A stretch of 64,000 nucleotides of DNA, taken from NCBI RefSeq assembly GCF_039595935.1, contig NZ_JBCNKR010000006.1:2204001-2268000 (forward strand). The letters run 5' to 3'. This document shows, in pieces, positions 15,062-24,110 of the stretch. The notes under the pieces were generated by a model, which searched no databases, was not told where the DNA came from, and was given only the letters and a program-made list of their open reading frames with translations. Position 1 is the first letter of the stretch. The number at the start of each line of letters is the position of its first letter. Source of the stretch: Flavobacterium sp. (GTDB taxonomy: Bacteria; Bacteroidota; Bacteroidia; Flavobacteriales; Flavobacteriaceae). A program made the translations under genes and the position numbers.

Positions 15062-17401
15062 ATGAATATTTTACAAAAACCTACATTAATTACAGCTTTA
15101 GGAGTTTTGATGTTTGCTTTTACAGCAAAGATAAATGCCCAGAAAAAAGAAAATAATCTTAAAAATTTAATCCAATATGTTGATCCAATGATTGGAACAG
15201 CAAAAATGGGACACACTTATCCGGGAGCAACAGTACCATTTGGAAGCGTGCAATTAAGTCCGGAAACTGATACCATTGCATACGGTTTAAACGGAAAATA
15301 CAATGGAGAAGTTTATAAATATTGTGCAGGATATCAATATGAAGATAAAACAATTGTAGGTTTCAGTCACACACATTTTAGCGGAACTGGACATTCTGAT
15401 TTAGGAGATTTTCTAATTATGCCTACAACCGGAAAACTGCAGTTAAATCCCGGAGTTGCTTCAAAACCATTATCAGGTTATAGGTCGGCATTTTCGCATT
15501 CAACAGAAAAATCAGAACCTGCTTATTACAGTGTACTTCTCGAAGATCATAATATCAAAGCTGAATTGACAGCTACAACCAGAGTTGGAATGCATCAATA
15601 TACTTTTCCAAAATCTGATGAAGCACATATTATTCTCGATTTAACTTCAGGAATTTACAATTACGATAAAAAAAATGTCTGGACTTTTGTACGAGTAGAA
15701 AACGATACTCTAATAACAGGTTATCGCCAGACAAACGGCTGGGCAAGAACCAGAACGGTTTATTTTGCAATGTCTTTTAGTAAACCAATAAAAAGTTACG
15801 GACAAGCGGCACTTGAAAAAAGTGTTTACAGAGGTTTTTGGGGAAGATTTGATCAAACGAAAAATTTTCCTGAAATGGCAGGACAAAACCTAAAATTGTT
15901 TTTTGATTTTGATACAAACGAAGGTGAAAAAATCAAAATTAAAATGGCTTTGTCTCCTGTAAGTTCTGCCGGAGCTTTAGAAAATATGAAAAAAGAAATT
16001 CCGGGTTGGGATTTTGAAAAAGTAAAAAAACAAAGTCAGGAAATCTGGAATACGGAATTAAATAAAATTCAGATTGAAACCATTCAAAAAGAAGATTTAG
16101 TAAATTTTTATACGGCAATGTACCATGCCTTTTTAGGACCAACAGAATACATGGACCTCGATGGAAATTATAAAGGTTTGGATATGAATGTTCATAAGAC
16201 AGAAAACTTTAAAAACTACACAAGTTATTCACTTTGGGATACTTATAGAGCCTTACATCCATTATTTAACATTGTACAGCCTTCCCGAAATGCCGATATG
16301 ATAAGCTCAATGCTGGCACATTCAGACCAAAGTGTTCATAAAATGCTGCCAATCTGGTCGCATTATGCCAATGAAAACTGGTGTATGATTGGGTATCATT
16401 CTGTTTCTGTAATTGCCGATGCAATTGTAAAAGGAAATGTAAATTTTGATGTAGAAAAGGCGCTTCAAGCTTGCGTAAATACGGCAAAAGTTCCTTATTT
16501 CGATGGATTGGAATATTATATGAAAAAAGGATATGTTCCCGAAGATAAAAACGGTTCATCAGTTTCTAAAACTTTAGAATATGCTTACGATGACTGGGCG
16601 ATTGCGCAGGCGGCTAAGAAATTAGGAAAAACAGATATTTATAATGAATTTATCGAAAGATCAAAGAATTATAAAAACGTTTACGATGAGAAAACAGGAT
16701 TTATGCGTCCGAAATTAAACGACGGAACTTTCAAAAAAGAATTTGATCCGCTTGATACACACGGACAGGGATTTATTGAAGGAAATTCTTGGAACTATAG
16801 TTTGTACGTTCCGCAAGATCCTGCCGATATGATTAAAATGATGGGCGGAAACGAGAAATTTAAAATTCGTTTAGATTCGTTATTCAACATGCACTTGCCG
16901 GATAAATACTTTGAAAACACAGAAGATATTACCAGAGACGGAATTATCGGAAATTATGTTCACGGAAACGAACCTTCTCATCATGTTGTGTATTTGTACA
17001 ACTGGACAGATTCGCCTTGGAAATCACAGGATAAAATCAGAATGATTCTTAAAAAGATGTACCGAAATGGTGCCGATGGTTTAGGAGGAAATGACGATTT
17101 CGGACAAATGAGTGCGTGGTATATTTTCAGCAGTTTAGGATTTTATCCGGTTGCCCCGGGTTCTGATGAATATGCATTAGGAAGTCCGTTGGTTAAAAAA
17201 GGAATTTTCAATTTAGAAAACGGAAAAAACTTTGAAGTCGAAACCGTAAATCAATCAGATAAAAATGTGTTTGTGAGTAAGGTTTTGTTGAATGGAAAAG
17301 AACTTACTAGACCTTTTTTAAAACATGCCGATGTTATAAATGGAGGAAAAATTACTTTTTATATGAGTTCAAAACCGAATAAGAAGAATTATCAAAATTA
17401 A
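15062..17401 (+). CDS. glycoside hydrolase family 92 alpha-mannosidase
   Basis: A 779-residue exported enzyme with a signal peptide (to about residue 26, KINA|Q). The GH92 signatures are YVDPMIGTAKMGHTYPGATVPFG, GFSHTHFSGTGHSDLGD, YSLWDTYRALHPL, MLPIWSHYANENWCMIGYHS and GNEPSHHVVYLYNW, then the C-terminal GNDDFGQMSAWYIFSSLGFY. Members are calcium-dependent exo-mannosidases, mostly alpha-1,2, that trim mannose from N-glycans or fungal mannan. Length is normal. No SusC/SusD pair or other glycosidase is adjacent, so it does not sit in a visible polysaccharide utilisation locus. No T9SS tail is visible, which suggests a periplasmic location. Confidence 0.93.
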   Translation: MNILQKPTLITALGVLMFAFTAKINAQKKENNLKNLIQYVDPMIGTAKMGHTYPGATVPFGSVQLSPETDTIAYGLNGKYNGEVYKYCAGYQYEDKTIVGFSHTHFSGTGHSDLGDFLIMPTTGKLQLNPGVASKPLSGYRSAFSHSTEKSEPAYYSVLLEDHNIKAELTATTRVGMHQYTFPKSDEAHIILDLTSGIYNYDKKNVWTFVRVENDTLITGYRQTNGWARTRTVYFAMSFSKPIKSYGQAALEKSVYRGFWGRFDQTKNFPEMAGQNLKLFFDFDTNEGEKIKIKMALSPVSSAGALENMKKEIPGWDFEKVKKQSQEIWNTELNKIQIETIQKEDLVNFYTAMYHAFLGPTEYMDLDGNYKGLDMNVHKTENFKNYTSYSLWDTYRALHPLFNIVQPSRNADMISSMLAHSDQSVHKMLPIWSHYANENWCMIGYHSVSVIADAIVKGNVNFDVEKALQACVNTAKVPYFDGLEYYMKKGYVPEDKNGSSVSKTLEYAYDDWAIAQAAKKLGKTDIYNEFIERSKNYKNVYDEKTGFMRPKLNDGTFKKEFDPLDTHGQGFIEGNSWNYSLYVPQDPADMIKMMGGNEKFKIRLDSLFNMHLPDKYFENTEDITRDGIIGNYVHGNEPSHHVVYLYNWTDSPWKSQDKIRMILKKMYRNGADGLGGNDDFGQMSAWYIFSSLGFYPVAPGSDEYALGSPLVKKGIFNLENGKNFEVETVNQSDKNVFVSKVLLNGKELTRPFLKHADVINGGKITFYMSSKPNKKNYQN

Positions 17402-17461
17402 GATGGGCCGCGGATAACACTGGTGAAACGGGTTTACACTGTTTCATTTGTTATATTATTG

Positions 17462-17600
17462 TCTCCCTAAGCGAAGTCGAAGGGCTTTTGTGACGAAAAA
17501 GGGCTTCGACTTCGCTCAGCCTGACAGAAAGGAAAGTTCAGTTGCAAGAGGTAAAATTAAAATTTGAGAAAATTCGTGAATTCGTGGCGGTACAATAAAA
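17462..17600. repeat. GCGAAGTCGAAG hairpin and single GAATTCGTGGC arm
   Basis: AGCGAAGTCGAAG (17470-17482) pairs with CTTCGACTTCGCT (17504-17516). The latter continues into CAGCCTGACAG, the same element as at 13146 and 18113. A single arm AATTCGTGAATTCGTGGC (17573-17590) of the 3257 family follows. Noncoding gap after the GH92 gene; the hairpin may end its transcript. Confidence 0.6.
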
Positions 17601-17640
17601 AACTTCACGAAATTTGCACTTCAAATAAAGAAAACGAAAT

Positions 17641-18084
17641 ATGAAAATAAATTTAAAATCAGGAATTGATAAACTGCTTTTCGGAATGAAGCAGAACGAT
17701 GTTACAGCTGTTTTTGGGAAACCTGATAAAAACTATAAAGACGAAGATGATAATGTGATTTTTGTTTATAATAAACAAAAAATCAGATTGACATTCTATG
17801 AAGAAGAAGAATTAAAATTAGGTTATCTAGTAGCTTCTAGTGCTGATTTAGAGGTTTTCGGATTCAAAATAATCGGCAGAAAAATTGCTGATGTTAAGAA
17901 AGATTTTGCCGCAAAAGGAATTACAAAATACAATCAGGAAACTTTCGATACTTTCGAAAATTATTTCAACGAAGACAATTGGTTTATTCTTCAAACTGAA
18001 TTTGAAGAAGTTGTAAAATTTGAAATTGGCGCAATAATCAACGATAAGGATGAATTTGACTGGAAATTTCCGGTTAAGAAATAA
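17641..18084 (+). CDS. small cytoplasmic protein of unknown function
   Basis: A 147-residue protein without signal peptide. It begins MKINLKSGIDKLLFGMKQND, then VFGKPDKNYKDEDD, a strand-rich middle (VIFVYNKQKIRLTFYEEEE) and a second half with FGFKIIGRKIADVKKDFAAKG and a run of acidic and aromatic residues. The opening FGMKQNDVTAVFGKPD resembles the helix-turn of SmpA/OmlA-type or immunity-like proteins, but I cannot assign it. Sits alone between two repeat units. Ends before a bidirectional terminator shared with the M61 gene. Confidence 0.7.
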   Translation: MKINLKSGIDKLLFGMKQNDVTAVFGKPDKNYKDEDDNVIFVYNKQKIRLTFYEEEELKLGYLVASSADLEVFGFKIIGRKIADVKKDFAAKGITKYNQETFDTFENYFNEDNWFILQTEFEEVVKFEIGAIINDKDEFDWKFPVKK

Positions 18085-18110
18085 GGACTAGAATCTTAAA
18101 CACAATATTG

Positions 18111-18181
18111 TCAGGCTGAGCGAAGTTGAAGCTCTTAGTATTGTGGATTTGACTTGTGAGGACTTCGACTTCGCTCAGCTT
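18111..18181. repeat. inverted repeat of the CTGAGCGAAG family
   Basis: Left arm AGGCTGAGCGAAGTTGAAG (18113-18131) and right arm CTTCGACTTCGCTCAGCTT (18163-18181) with a 31-base spacer. Same family as 13146 and 17470. Confidence 0.65.
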
Positions 18182-18200
18182 GAAAACATAAAGAACAAAA

Positions 18201-18229
18201 AAAACCGACAATCACTTGTCGGTTTTTTT
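18201..18229. terminator. bidirectional terminator
   Basis: 11-base stem AAAACCGACAA/TTGTCGGTTTT (18201-18211 with 18216-18226), loop TCAC, A-run before and T-run after. Serves the convergent genes ending at 18084 and 18251. Confidence 0.88.
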
Positions 18230-18250
18230 ATAGTAAAAATTAAAAGAGAA

Positions 18251-20107
18251 TTATCCTTTTAACCATGCATTTCTAAGTTTTTCTTTTGAAGCGTCAGTAG
18301 CTTTAAAAGTTTCAGTTTCTTCAAATGGTAATTTTACAGTTCCTTTGATAGTTTGTTCTTTACCGTCACGTTTTATTTTTAAAGTAATTGGATCATTTTC
18401 TTTCCAGTTTTCACTCTGACCAATAAGCTCATAAATGTTATCTAAAGAATAAGCTTTGTCATTAACAGATACAATGATATCGCCTGCTTTTAAATTTAAG
18501 TTTTTGAAGAAATCGTTTAATTCAATTTCAGGGCGAACAGAAATTTCTTTGGTTTGTTTATCAACTTTAATATAAGGCGTTTGTCCTTTAATGAAAACTG
18601 CACCAGCTTTCTTTTCAATAGATTTTGTAACACCAACCTTAGCTAAATAAAAATCGTAAGGAATTGGAGTTGTTCCAGCAACATATTTGTTTAAGAAATC
18701 TCCAACTTCAGGATACGTTAATTGAGTAATTTTAGCAAATAATTCATTATCGTTAAATGGTTTTTCAACACCATATTCTAATGATAATTTGTGCATTAAA
18801 TCAAGAATTCCTCTTCCTCCGTTGCTTTTTTCTCTAATGATAATATCAACACACATTCCAATTAAAGCACCTTTTTGATATACATTTAAGTATTGGTCTT
18901 TGTAAGGCTGTTCTAAAACATTTTTACTCATTACTGTAAACGACATTGTATCATCTAATTTTTTAGACTGTTCAATTTTTTCAGCAATACGAGTGTAGAA
19001 TTCTGCTTCGTTGATTAACCCTTGATTAATTTGGAAAAGATTTGCAAAATATTCAGTAACGCCTTCATACATCCATAAGTGCTCAGACATTAATGGCGCA
19101 TTGTAATCAAAGTACTGAATTTCTTTTGAGTGAACTGTTAATGGCGTTACGATATGGAAAAACTCGTGAGAAACTACATCTTTCATAGATTCTACTAATC
19201 TTTCTTTAGGCATAGATTCCGGAAGTACAACAGTTGTAGCAGTTGGGTGTTCTAAAGCACCAAATCCGTGCGCATCATCTTTTGCCATGCTTGACAAATA
19301 TAATAAAACAGTATATTTTTTATTAGCATTTACTTTACCTAAAAAGTTTTTCTGAGCCGTCATCATCGTTTTCATTTCCGGTGTAATACTTTCTGCAGTA
19401 AATTTTCCTGTAGGAGAGTAAACAGCAATTAAAATATCCATTCCGTTTACGTTGAAAGTAGTATAATCCGGTTTAGAATACATAATTGGGTTTTCAACTA
19501 ATACAGCATAGCGTGATGTAGTAAAAACATCGCTTGTTTTGCTTGCATCTTCATCTGTCATTGAAGTGGCTCCCCAAAGTGTTTCAGGATGCGTAATCGT
19601 AACTTTGTACGGAACTTCTAATTTGTCCTGAAAATATCCAACAAAACCATGAGTGTTAACTAGGAAATTTTCTCCGGCTTTGATGTTTGTTCCTGCAGGA
19701 GAGAAAACATCATCATTACCAAATCCGGTACCTTTTTCAGTATCAAAAGTATCGTTTACAAGGTAAGTAATCTTATTTAACGTTTTTGCGTTAGAAATAG
19801 ACCAGGAATTGTCGCCTAGTCTTTCTACTTTTAAGGCATTTCCTTTAGCATCATAAGCTTTAAAATCTTCTGAGAATTTTCCATAATTATCAGTAGAATA
19901 CGTTCCAGGAACTGTTTTAGGAATGCTGTAGATAATTTCATCCGTTTTAATTGGCGGAGGCGTTACAGTTACTAAAACTTTGTCGTCTTTTACATCAACA
20001 AGATTGATGTTTACCTCGACAACATTTTTCTGAGAAACAGAAGAACTACCTGTTTTACAGCTCCAAAGAGTTACCGCAAGAGCTAAGGTGTAAAGTATTT
20101 TTTTCAT
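18251..20107 (-). CDS. M61-family metallopeptidase with PDZ domain, lipoprotein
   Basis: A 618-residue protein with a lipoprotein signal peptide and Cys17 (LWSC). Residues about 30-200 form the M61 N-terminal beta domain. The zinc site is His314-Glu-Phe-Phe-His318 (HEFFH), followed by the third ligand region in YEGVTEYFANLF. A PDZ-like domain lies near the C-terminus (LKAGDIIVSVNDKAYSLDNIYELI). The family includes glycyl aminopeptidases and related exported peptidases of Bacteroidetes. It is membrane anchored on the periplasmic side or surface. The gene stands alone on its transcript, with a terminator at 18201-18229. Confidence 0.9.
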   Translation of the reverse strand: MKKILYTLALAVTLWSCKTGSSSVSQKNVVEVNINLVDVKDDKVLVTVTPPPIKTDEIIYSIPKTVPGTYSTDNYGKFSEDFKAYDAKGNALKVERLGDNSWSISNAKTLNKITYLVNDTFDTEKGTGFGNDDVFSPAGTNIKAGENFLVNTHGFVGYFQDKLEVPYKVTITHPETLWGATSMTDEDASKTSDVFTTSRYAVLVENPIMYSKPDYTTFNVNGMDILIAVYSPTGKFTAESITPEMKTMMTAQKNFLGKVNANKKYTVLLYLSSMAKDDAHGFGALEHPTATTVVLPESMPKERLVESMKDVVSHEFFHIVTPLTVHSKEIQYFDYNAPLMSEHLWMYEGVTEYFANLFQINQGLINEAEFYTRIAEKIEQSKKLDDTMSFTVMSKNVLEQPYKDQYLNVYQKGALIGMCVDIIIREKSNGGRGILDLMHKLSLEYGVEKPFNDNELFAKITQLTYPEVGDFLNKYVAGTTPIPYDFYLAKVGVTKSIEKKAGAVFIKGQTPYIKVDKQTKEISVRPEIELNDFFKNLNLKAGDIIVSVNDKAYSLDNIYELIGQSENWKENDPITLKIKRDGKEQTIKGTVKLPFEETETFKATDASKEKLRNAWLKG

Positions 20108-20181
20108 TTGATATTGTTTAGTTATTCCTATTTGACTTAAAAATCACAAAAAAGTTACAATAATTTAAAAATATAAAAAAA

Positions 20182-20200
20182 ACTCCTGAAAAACAGGAGT
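20182..20200 (-). terminator. terminator of DUF2805 gene
   Basis: Stem ACTCCTG/CAGGAGT (20182-20188 with 20194-20200), loop of 5, with a T-run on the minus strand (complement of A-run 20175-20182). Confidence 0.8.
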
Positions 20201-20207
20201 CTCGATC

Positions 20208-20486
20208 TTAGTCAAATTTATTTTTTATATAATATTTTCCATCCAAGTCTTCGTCAAAATCATCAATTTTAATTGGTTTAGGTTTTGGTTTATTTGCAAT
20301 AGCCTTCTTTTTCCACATCTCAAATTTTTCAAGAGGCATTTTCTTTTTCATGATTTCAAGAACTTCTTTTTCTGACAATCCAAATTCTTTTTTTATAATT
20401 TCAAATGGATTTTTTTCTTCTAAGGCTAACGAAACAAGTTTTTCCGTTTGTTCCCAATTTAACTCTTTGCGGTTACTCTTTTTCAT
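20208..20486 (-). CDS. DUF2805 / TIGR03643 family protein
   Basis: A 92-residue basic protein. The core NWEQTEKLVSLALEEKNPFE, FGLSEKEVLEIMKKKMP, FEMWKKKA matches, by memory, the small family named DUF2805 or TIGR03643, which carries a helix-turn-helix-like helical bundle. A Lys-Pro-rich linker (KPKPKPIK) and an acidic tail (DDFDEDLDGKYY) follow. Function unknown; a nucleic-acid-binding role is only a guess. It has its own terminator. Confidence 0.75.
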   Translation of the reverse strand: MKKSNRKELNWEQTEKLVSLALEEKNPFEIIKKEFGLSEKEVLEIMKKKMPLEKFEMWKKKAIANKPKPKPIKIDDFDEDLDGKYYIKNKFD

Positions 20487-20598
20487 CTCGTGAAAATTAA
20501 TTCAAAATAGTAGGGTTAATGATTAATAGATTGATTTTCATTTTATATATCAATATTAATAAAAAAAATAATTAGTTGTTTCGCCGAGCTATATTTTT

Positions 20599-21435
20599 TT
20601 ATTGATTTTTTAGGTTTTTTGCCGATCTTGATTTTTGAAAGGGAATTTGCAGCAAATTTTTTAATTGGTTGTTTTCTTCGGGAAGCATATGTGTATCTAC
20701 TCCATAAATTAATTCTTCTTTTGGTAACGATGTAAAAGTACCGAAAAGGCGATCCCAAACAGAGAAAATATTACCATAATTACTGTCTGTATAAGGAAGA
20801 ACGTAATGATGATGTACTTTATGCATATTGGGAGAAACGATAAAATAACTCAGAAAAACATCCAGTTTATTCGGGAGTGAAATGTTAGCATGATTGAATT
20901 GCGAGAACACAACCGATAGAGACTGATAAAGAAATACCATCCACATCGGGCTTCCTACAATTAAAACCCCAAGTGTTGTAAACACAAAGCGAATAACACT
21001 TTCACCCGGGTGATGCCTGTTTGCCGTTGTGGTGTCAATCCAGGTATCTGTGTGATGAATAATATGAAAACGCCATAAAAACTTAATTTTATGTTCGACA
21101 AAATGAACCAGATATGCACCAATTAAGTCTAGTAAAAGCAGTCCGATAATAGCATAAAGCCAAACAGGAATTTTGGGCATCCATTGTAGAATTCCAAAAT
21201 TATTTTCGGTTGTCCAGCTGGCTGTTTTCATTAAAATAAATGCTAAAATAAAATTGACCACTATTGTAGTAATGGTAAAGAAAATATTGATTCCGGCATG
21301 ATGCCATTTTCTGTACTGCATTTGAAACAATGGAAATGTATTTTCGATTAACCAGAAAAGGGTAATACCGCCCACTAAAATTAAACTCCGGTGTGAAGAC
21401 GGAATGGTGCTGAAATAAGAAATAATTTCGTTCAT
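20599..21435 (-). CDS. sterol desaturase / fatty acid hydroxylase family membrane protein
   Basis: A 278-residue protein with four or five membrane segments and the histidine boxes of the di-iron hydroxylase superfamily: HFVEH, FHIIHH, RHHPGE and HKVHHHY with a nearby DSNYGN. This family oxidises sterols, fatty acids, carotenoids or sphingoid bases at the cytoplasmic face of the membrane. Substrate unknown here; in this phylum lipid hydroxylation is plausible. The C-terminal tail is basic (FQKSRSAKNLKNQ). Downstream no strong terminator is visible. Confidence 0.85.
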   Translation of the reverse strand: MNEIISYFSTIPSSHRSLILVGGITLFWLIENTFPLFQMQYRKWHHAGINIFFTITTIVVNFILAFILMKTASWTTENNFGILQWMPKIPVWLYAIIGLLLLDLIGAYLVHFVEHKIKFLWRFHIIHHTDTWIDTTTANRHHPGESVIRFVFTTLGVLIVGSPMWMVFLYQSLSVVFSQFNHANISLPNKLDVFLSYFIVSPNMHKVHHHYVLPYTDSNYGNIFSVWDRLFGTFTSLPKEELIYGVDTHMLPEENNQLKNLLQIPFQKSRSAKNLKNQ

Positions 21436-21556
21436 GACAATTAAGATTTGAGTTGAAATGAATCTTTTCTCTTTCGATTTTACCTAAAGAAAAAGAGAAA
21501 ACCGAATATAAATATATTTGATTTTCTCTTTAAAATTTTAAAAATGCTGAATTATT

Positions 21557-21799
21557 TTAAGCTTTCTTAATCAGGCTGATAAGGAAAAGTAAGATCCATG
21601 CACCACCCACGGCAATTAAAATCTGCCATAAAAGCCCGCCGCCGCCAATACCAAGTTTTGCAGCGAGCCATCCGCCAAAGATACCGCCAAGAATCCCGAC
21701 AATTATATTACCAATAAGTCCAAAACCTGCACCTTTCCAGATTTGACCAGCCAGCCATCCTGAAATTGCTCCAATAAGCAAAAAATATAAAAAGCCCAT
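21557..21799 (-). CDS. GlsB/YeaQ/YmgE-family small membrane protein
   Basis: An 80-residue, three-helix, glycine-rich membrane protein: FLLIGAISGWLAGQIWKGAG, GLIGNIIVGILGGIFGGWLA and a last hydrophobic helix with WILLFLISLIKKA. This is the transglycosylase-associated (YeaQ/YmgE) family often induced by stress; the molecular role is not known. It starts 21 bases downstream of the aquaporin gene stop, so the two are probably cotranscribed. Confidence 0.88.
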   Translation of the reverse strand: MGFLYFLLIGAISGWLAGQIWKGAGFGLIGNIIVGILGGIFGGWLAAKLGIGGGGLLWQILIAVGGAWILLFLISLIKKA

Positions 21800-21820
21800 A
21801 TATTGTATATTTTATTTTGA

Positions 21821-22534
21821 TTAGTTTGTTTCTTCTTCGTTTTTCTGTAAAAGGGTTTTATAAATAAATCCGCCTACAATAGCACCTAAAATTGGGGCAG
21901 CCCAAAATAACCAAACTTGCGAAAGCGGTTCTCCTCCTGCAAAAATTGCCTGTGATAATGATCTTGCCGGGTTTACAGAAGTATTTGTAATTGGGATACT
22001 TATTAAATGAATTAAAGTCAGTCCCAAACCAATTGCGATACCACAGAAATTAGTGTTGGCACATTTATCTGTACTTCCTAAAATAATTAATAAGAAAAAT
22101 AAAGTCAGTATAAATTCAGCAATAAAAGCAGCCTGCAAAGAATATCCATCTGGAGAAAAAGCCCCAAAACCATTTGATGCAAAGGCTCCGGCTTTGGTAT
22201 TATCTATTATAAAACCAGCTTTTCCTGAAGCGATAGTGTACAAAGTTCCCGCAGCGGCAATGGCACCAATACACTGCGCAATAATATATGGAATAAGATC
22301 TTTAGCCGGAAATCTTCCACCTGCCCATAATCCAAAAGAAACGGCAGGATTAAAATGCCCTCCCGAAATATGACCAACGGCATAAGCCATTGTTAAAACT
22401 GTTAAACCAAATGCCAAAGCAACACCAGCAAAACCAATCCCTAATTCAGGATATCCAGCAGCAAAAATGGCACTTCCGCAACCACCAAAAACCAGCCAAT
22501 AAGTTCCAAAGAACTCTGCAAACAATTTTTTCAT
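21821..22534 (-). CDS. aqpZ: aquaporin Z-like water channel
   Basis: A 237-residue, six-helix channel with both NPA boxes: HFNPAVSFGLWAGGRFPAKD and TNTSVNPARSLSQAIF. It starts MKKLFAEFFGTYWLVFGGCGSAIFAA as AqpZ does. The narrow-filter residues around the second NPA (VNPARSL) fit water-selective AqpZ rather than glycerol facilitators, which have longer loops and GlpF-type NPARD. Inner membrane. It lies between a DoxX-like gene (33-base gap) and GlsB (21-base gap), likely one operon. Confidence 0.92.
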   Translation of the reverse strand: MKKLFAEFFGTYWLVFGGCGSAIFAAGYPELGIGFAGVALAFGLTVLTMAYAVGHISGGHFNPAVSFGLWAGGRFPAKDLIPYIIAQCIGAIAAAGTLYTIASGKAGFIIDNTKAGAFASNGFGAFSPDGYSLQAAFIAEFILTLFFLLIILGSTDKCANTNFCGIAIGLGLTLIHLISIPITNTSVNPARSLSQAIFAGGEPLSQVWLFWAAPILGAIVGGFIYKTLLQKNEEETN

Positions 22535-22567
22535 AATAAAATAAATTTAGATTAATAGATTTGATTG

Positions 22568-22924
22568 TTAAAGGGTATATAGGTATGCCCAAAAAATCAA
22601 AACAATTTGTAAGGGCAAACGTACAAATAAAATCCATTTTGGTAAACCAAAACTCGCTTTTTTATTTTGAAACATGTAGAGATTTGCAGGGAAAATTGCA
22701 ACTAAAAGAGCAATTATTCCCCAAGCAGCTAAATGGCTTGTAGAAGAAATTATTAGAAGTATGCCAAGTATGATTTCGACAGCTCCGCTTATAGTATTTA
22801 TTAATTTAGGGTTTTTAAAAAATGGCGGAATGATTTTAATATACATTCCTGGTTTTCGAAAATGATTTAATCCGGCAAGTATATAAAGTATCGCCATTAA
22901 ATATAAATGCCAGGGTAAATTCAT
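22568..22924 (-). CDS. DoxX-like membrane protein
   Basis: A 118-residue protein with four hydrophobic helices. It starts MNLPWHLYLMAILYILAGLNHF and has KPGMYIKIIPPF, a glycine-rich second helix (GAVEIILGILLII) and AANLYMFQ-type NLYMFQNKK before the last helix. The layout fits the DoxX/MauE-type membrane family, of uncertain role in redox or quinone processes. It is the first gene of the probable DoxX-aqpZ-GlsB operon. Confidence 0.75.
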   Translation of the reverse strand: MNLPWHLYLMAILYILAGLNHFRKPGMYIKIIPPFFKNPKLINTISGAVEIILGILLIISSTSHLAAWGIIALLVAIFPANLYMFQNKKASFGLPKWILFVRLPLQIVLIFWAYLYTL

Positions 22925-23012
22925 GATAGATAATTGTTTATCACGAAATTATTAAAAAAATTAACACTTATTACATTACAAAGACCATTTTTTTAATTTT
23001 GTGTAAAAAGTC

Positions 23013-23908
23013 TTAAATTTTCCTTTTAAAATTTACATTCATAATAATGATAGCAAGAATAATTAAAACAATACCAATCCATTGAGAAAGGATTACAGTT
23101 TCATTTAAAAGTACAAAAGCCATCATAACCGAAACCGGAAGTTCTAATGCTGAGACGATACTTCCTAAACCAATTCCGGTTAGAGGAAAACCTAAATTCA
23201 TTAAAATAGGAGGGATTATGGTTCCGAATAACGATAAAACAATTCCCCATTTAAGGAAAATAGCCAGATTAAAAGGAGTGACTTGTGTAAAAAATCCAAA
23301 TGTAAATACAATTACAGCACCGCCAAGCAGCATATATAAACTGCGCTGAGCCGAAGAAATCTCTGTTGCAACACGATTTGCGGTAAACATAGTAGTGGTA
23401 AATGAAGCTGCAGCCAGAATTCCCCAGGCAATTCCTCTCCAATCAAGAACAATGTCATTATTGATAATATTAGTAGCTAAAACAGTTCCGGTAAGCACAA
23501 TAAAAACGGCGAATACTTTTTGTTTAGAAGGTAGTTTTTTTCTAAAATCATTTCAAGCAAAACACCCATCCATACCGTCTGCATTAATAAAACAATTCCA
23601 ATTGAAACCGGAATAAATTTTACGGCTAAGTAGTAAAACAAACTTGTCATTCCTAATGAAGTTCCGGCAAGCATTAAACTAGCAATGTTTTTTGATGTGG
23701 CTTTTACTGTTTTTTCTTTGTTTCTTACTTTTTGAAATGCATTAATAATTAAAACGCCCAATATTCCAAGTACAAATTGAGATGTTGTTACTTCTGCCGT
23801 TGTATATCCTTCAGCATAAGCCATTTTTACGAAAGTAGCTAGCATTCCATAAGTTGTAGCTCCTAAAGCAACTAAAAAGACTCCCTTTAATACGTTATTT
23901 TGTGACAT
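23013..23908 (-). pseudogene. EamA-family transporter interrupted by a -1 frameshift
   Basis: Two overlapping frames together make one EamA (DMT, drug/metabolite) transporter of about 298 residues and ten membrane helices. The first frame (23908 to 23477) ends after about 123 matching residues plus an unrelated tail. The second begins in frame -1 and continues the protein through LTGTVLATNI, FTANRVATEI, FGTIIPPILM to 23013. The break is in a run of seven A (23541-23535 in gene sense), where eight would keep the frame (LEKKLPSKQKVF). The run reads GAA AAA AAC, an in-phase A AAA AAC slippery heptamer, so -1 slippage could restore the protein. It is a single-base deletion or sequencing error, or a true programmed shift; I cannot tell which. 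Confidence 0.8.
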
Positions 23909-24058
23909 TTTCTGTATGTATTTTAAAAAAACTAAGCCGGCAAAGGTAAGTTATTTTGTTTAAGAATTACTAGAAAATATATACACACGTTATGATTGTA
24001 ATGAATGAAAGGATTTTATTGTATTGATATTTGATGATTCTGCAGAATTTATAAAATA

Positions 24059-24089
24059 AAAAAACCACCAAATAAATTGATGGCTTTTT
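24059..24089 (-). terminator. terminator of cyclophilin-FKBP gene
   Basis: Stem CCACCAA/TTGATGG (24065-24071 with 24077-24083), one G-T wobble, with A-run before and T-run after. On the minus strand the T-run follows the stem, 22 bases after the stop codon at 24111. Confidence 0.7.
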
Positions 24090-24110
24090 ACTATTTTCTA
24101 ATTAATATAA

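Noticed and set aside
22053..22373. Open frame on the plus strand
   Set aside because: Complement of the aquaporin gene; the aquaporin frame has both NPA boxes and so is the real one.
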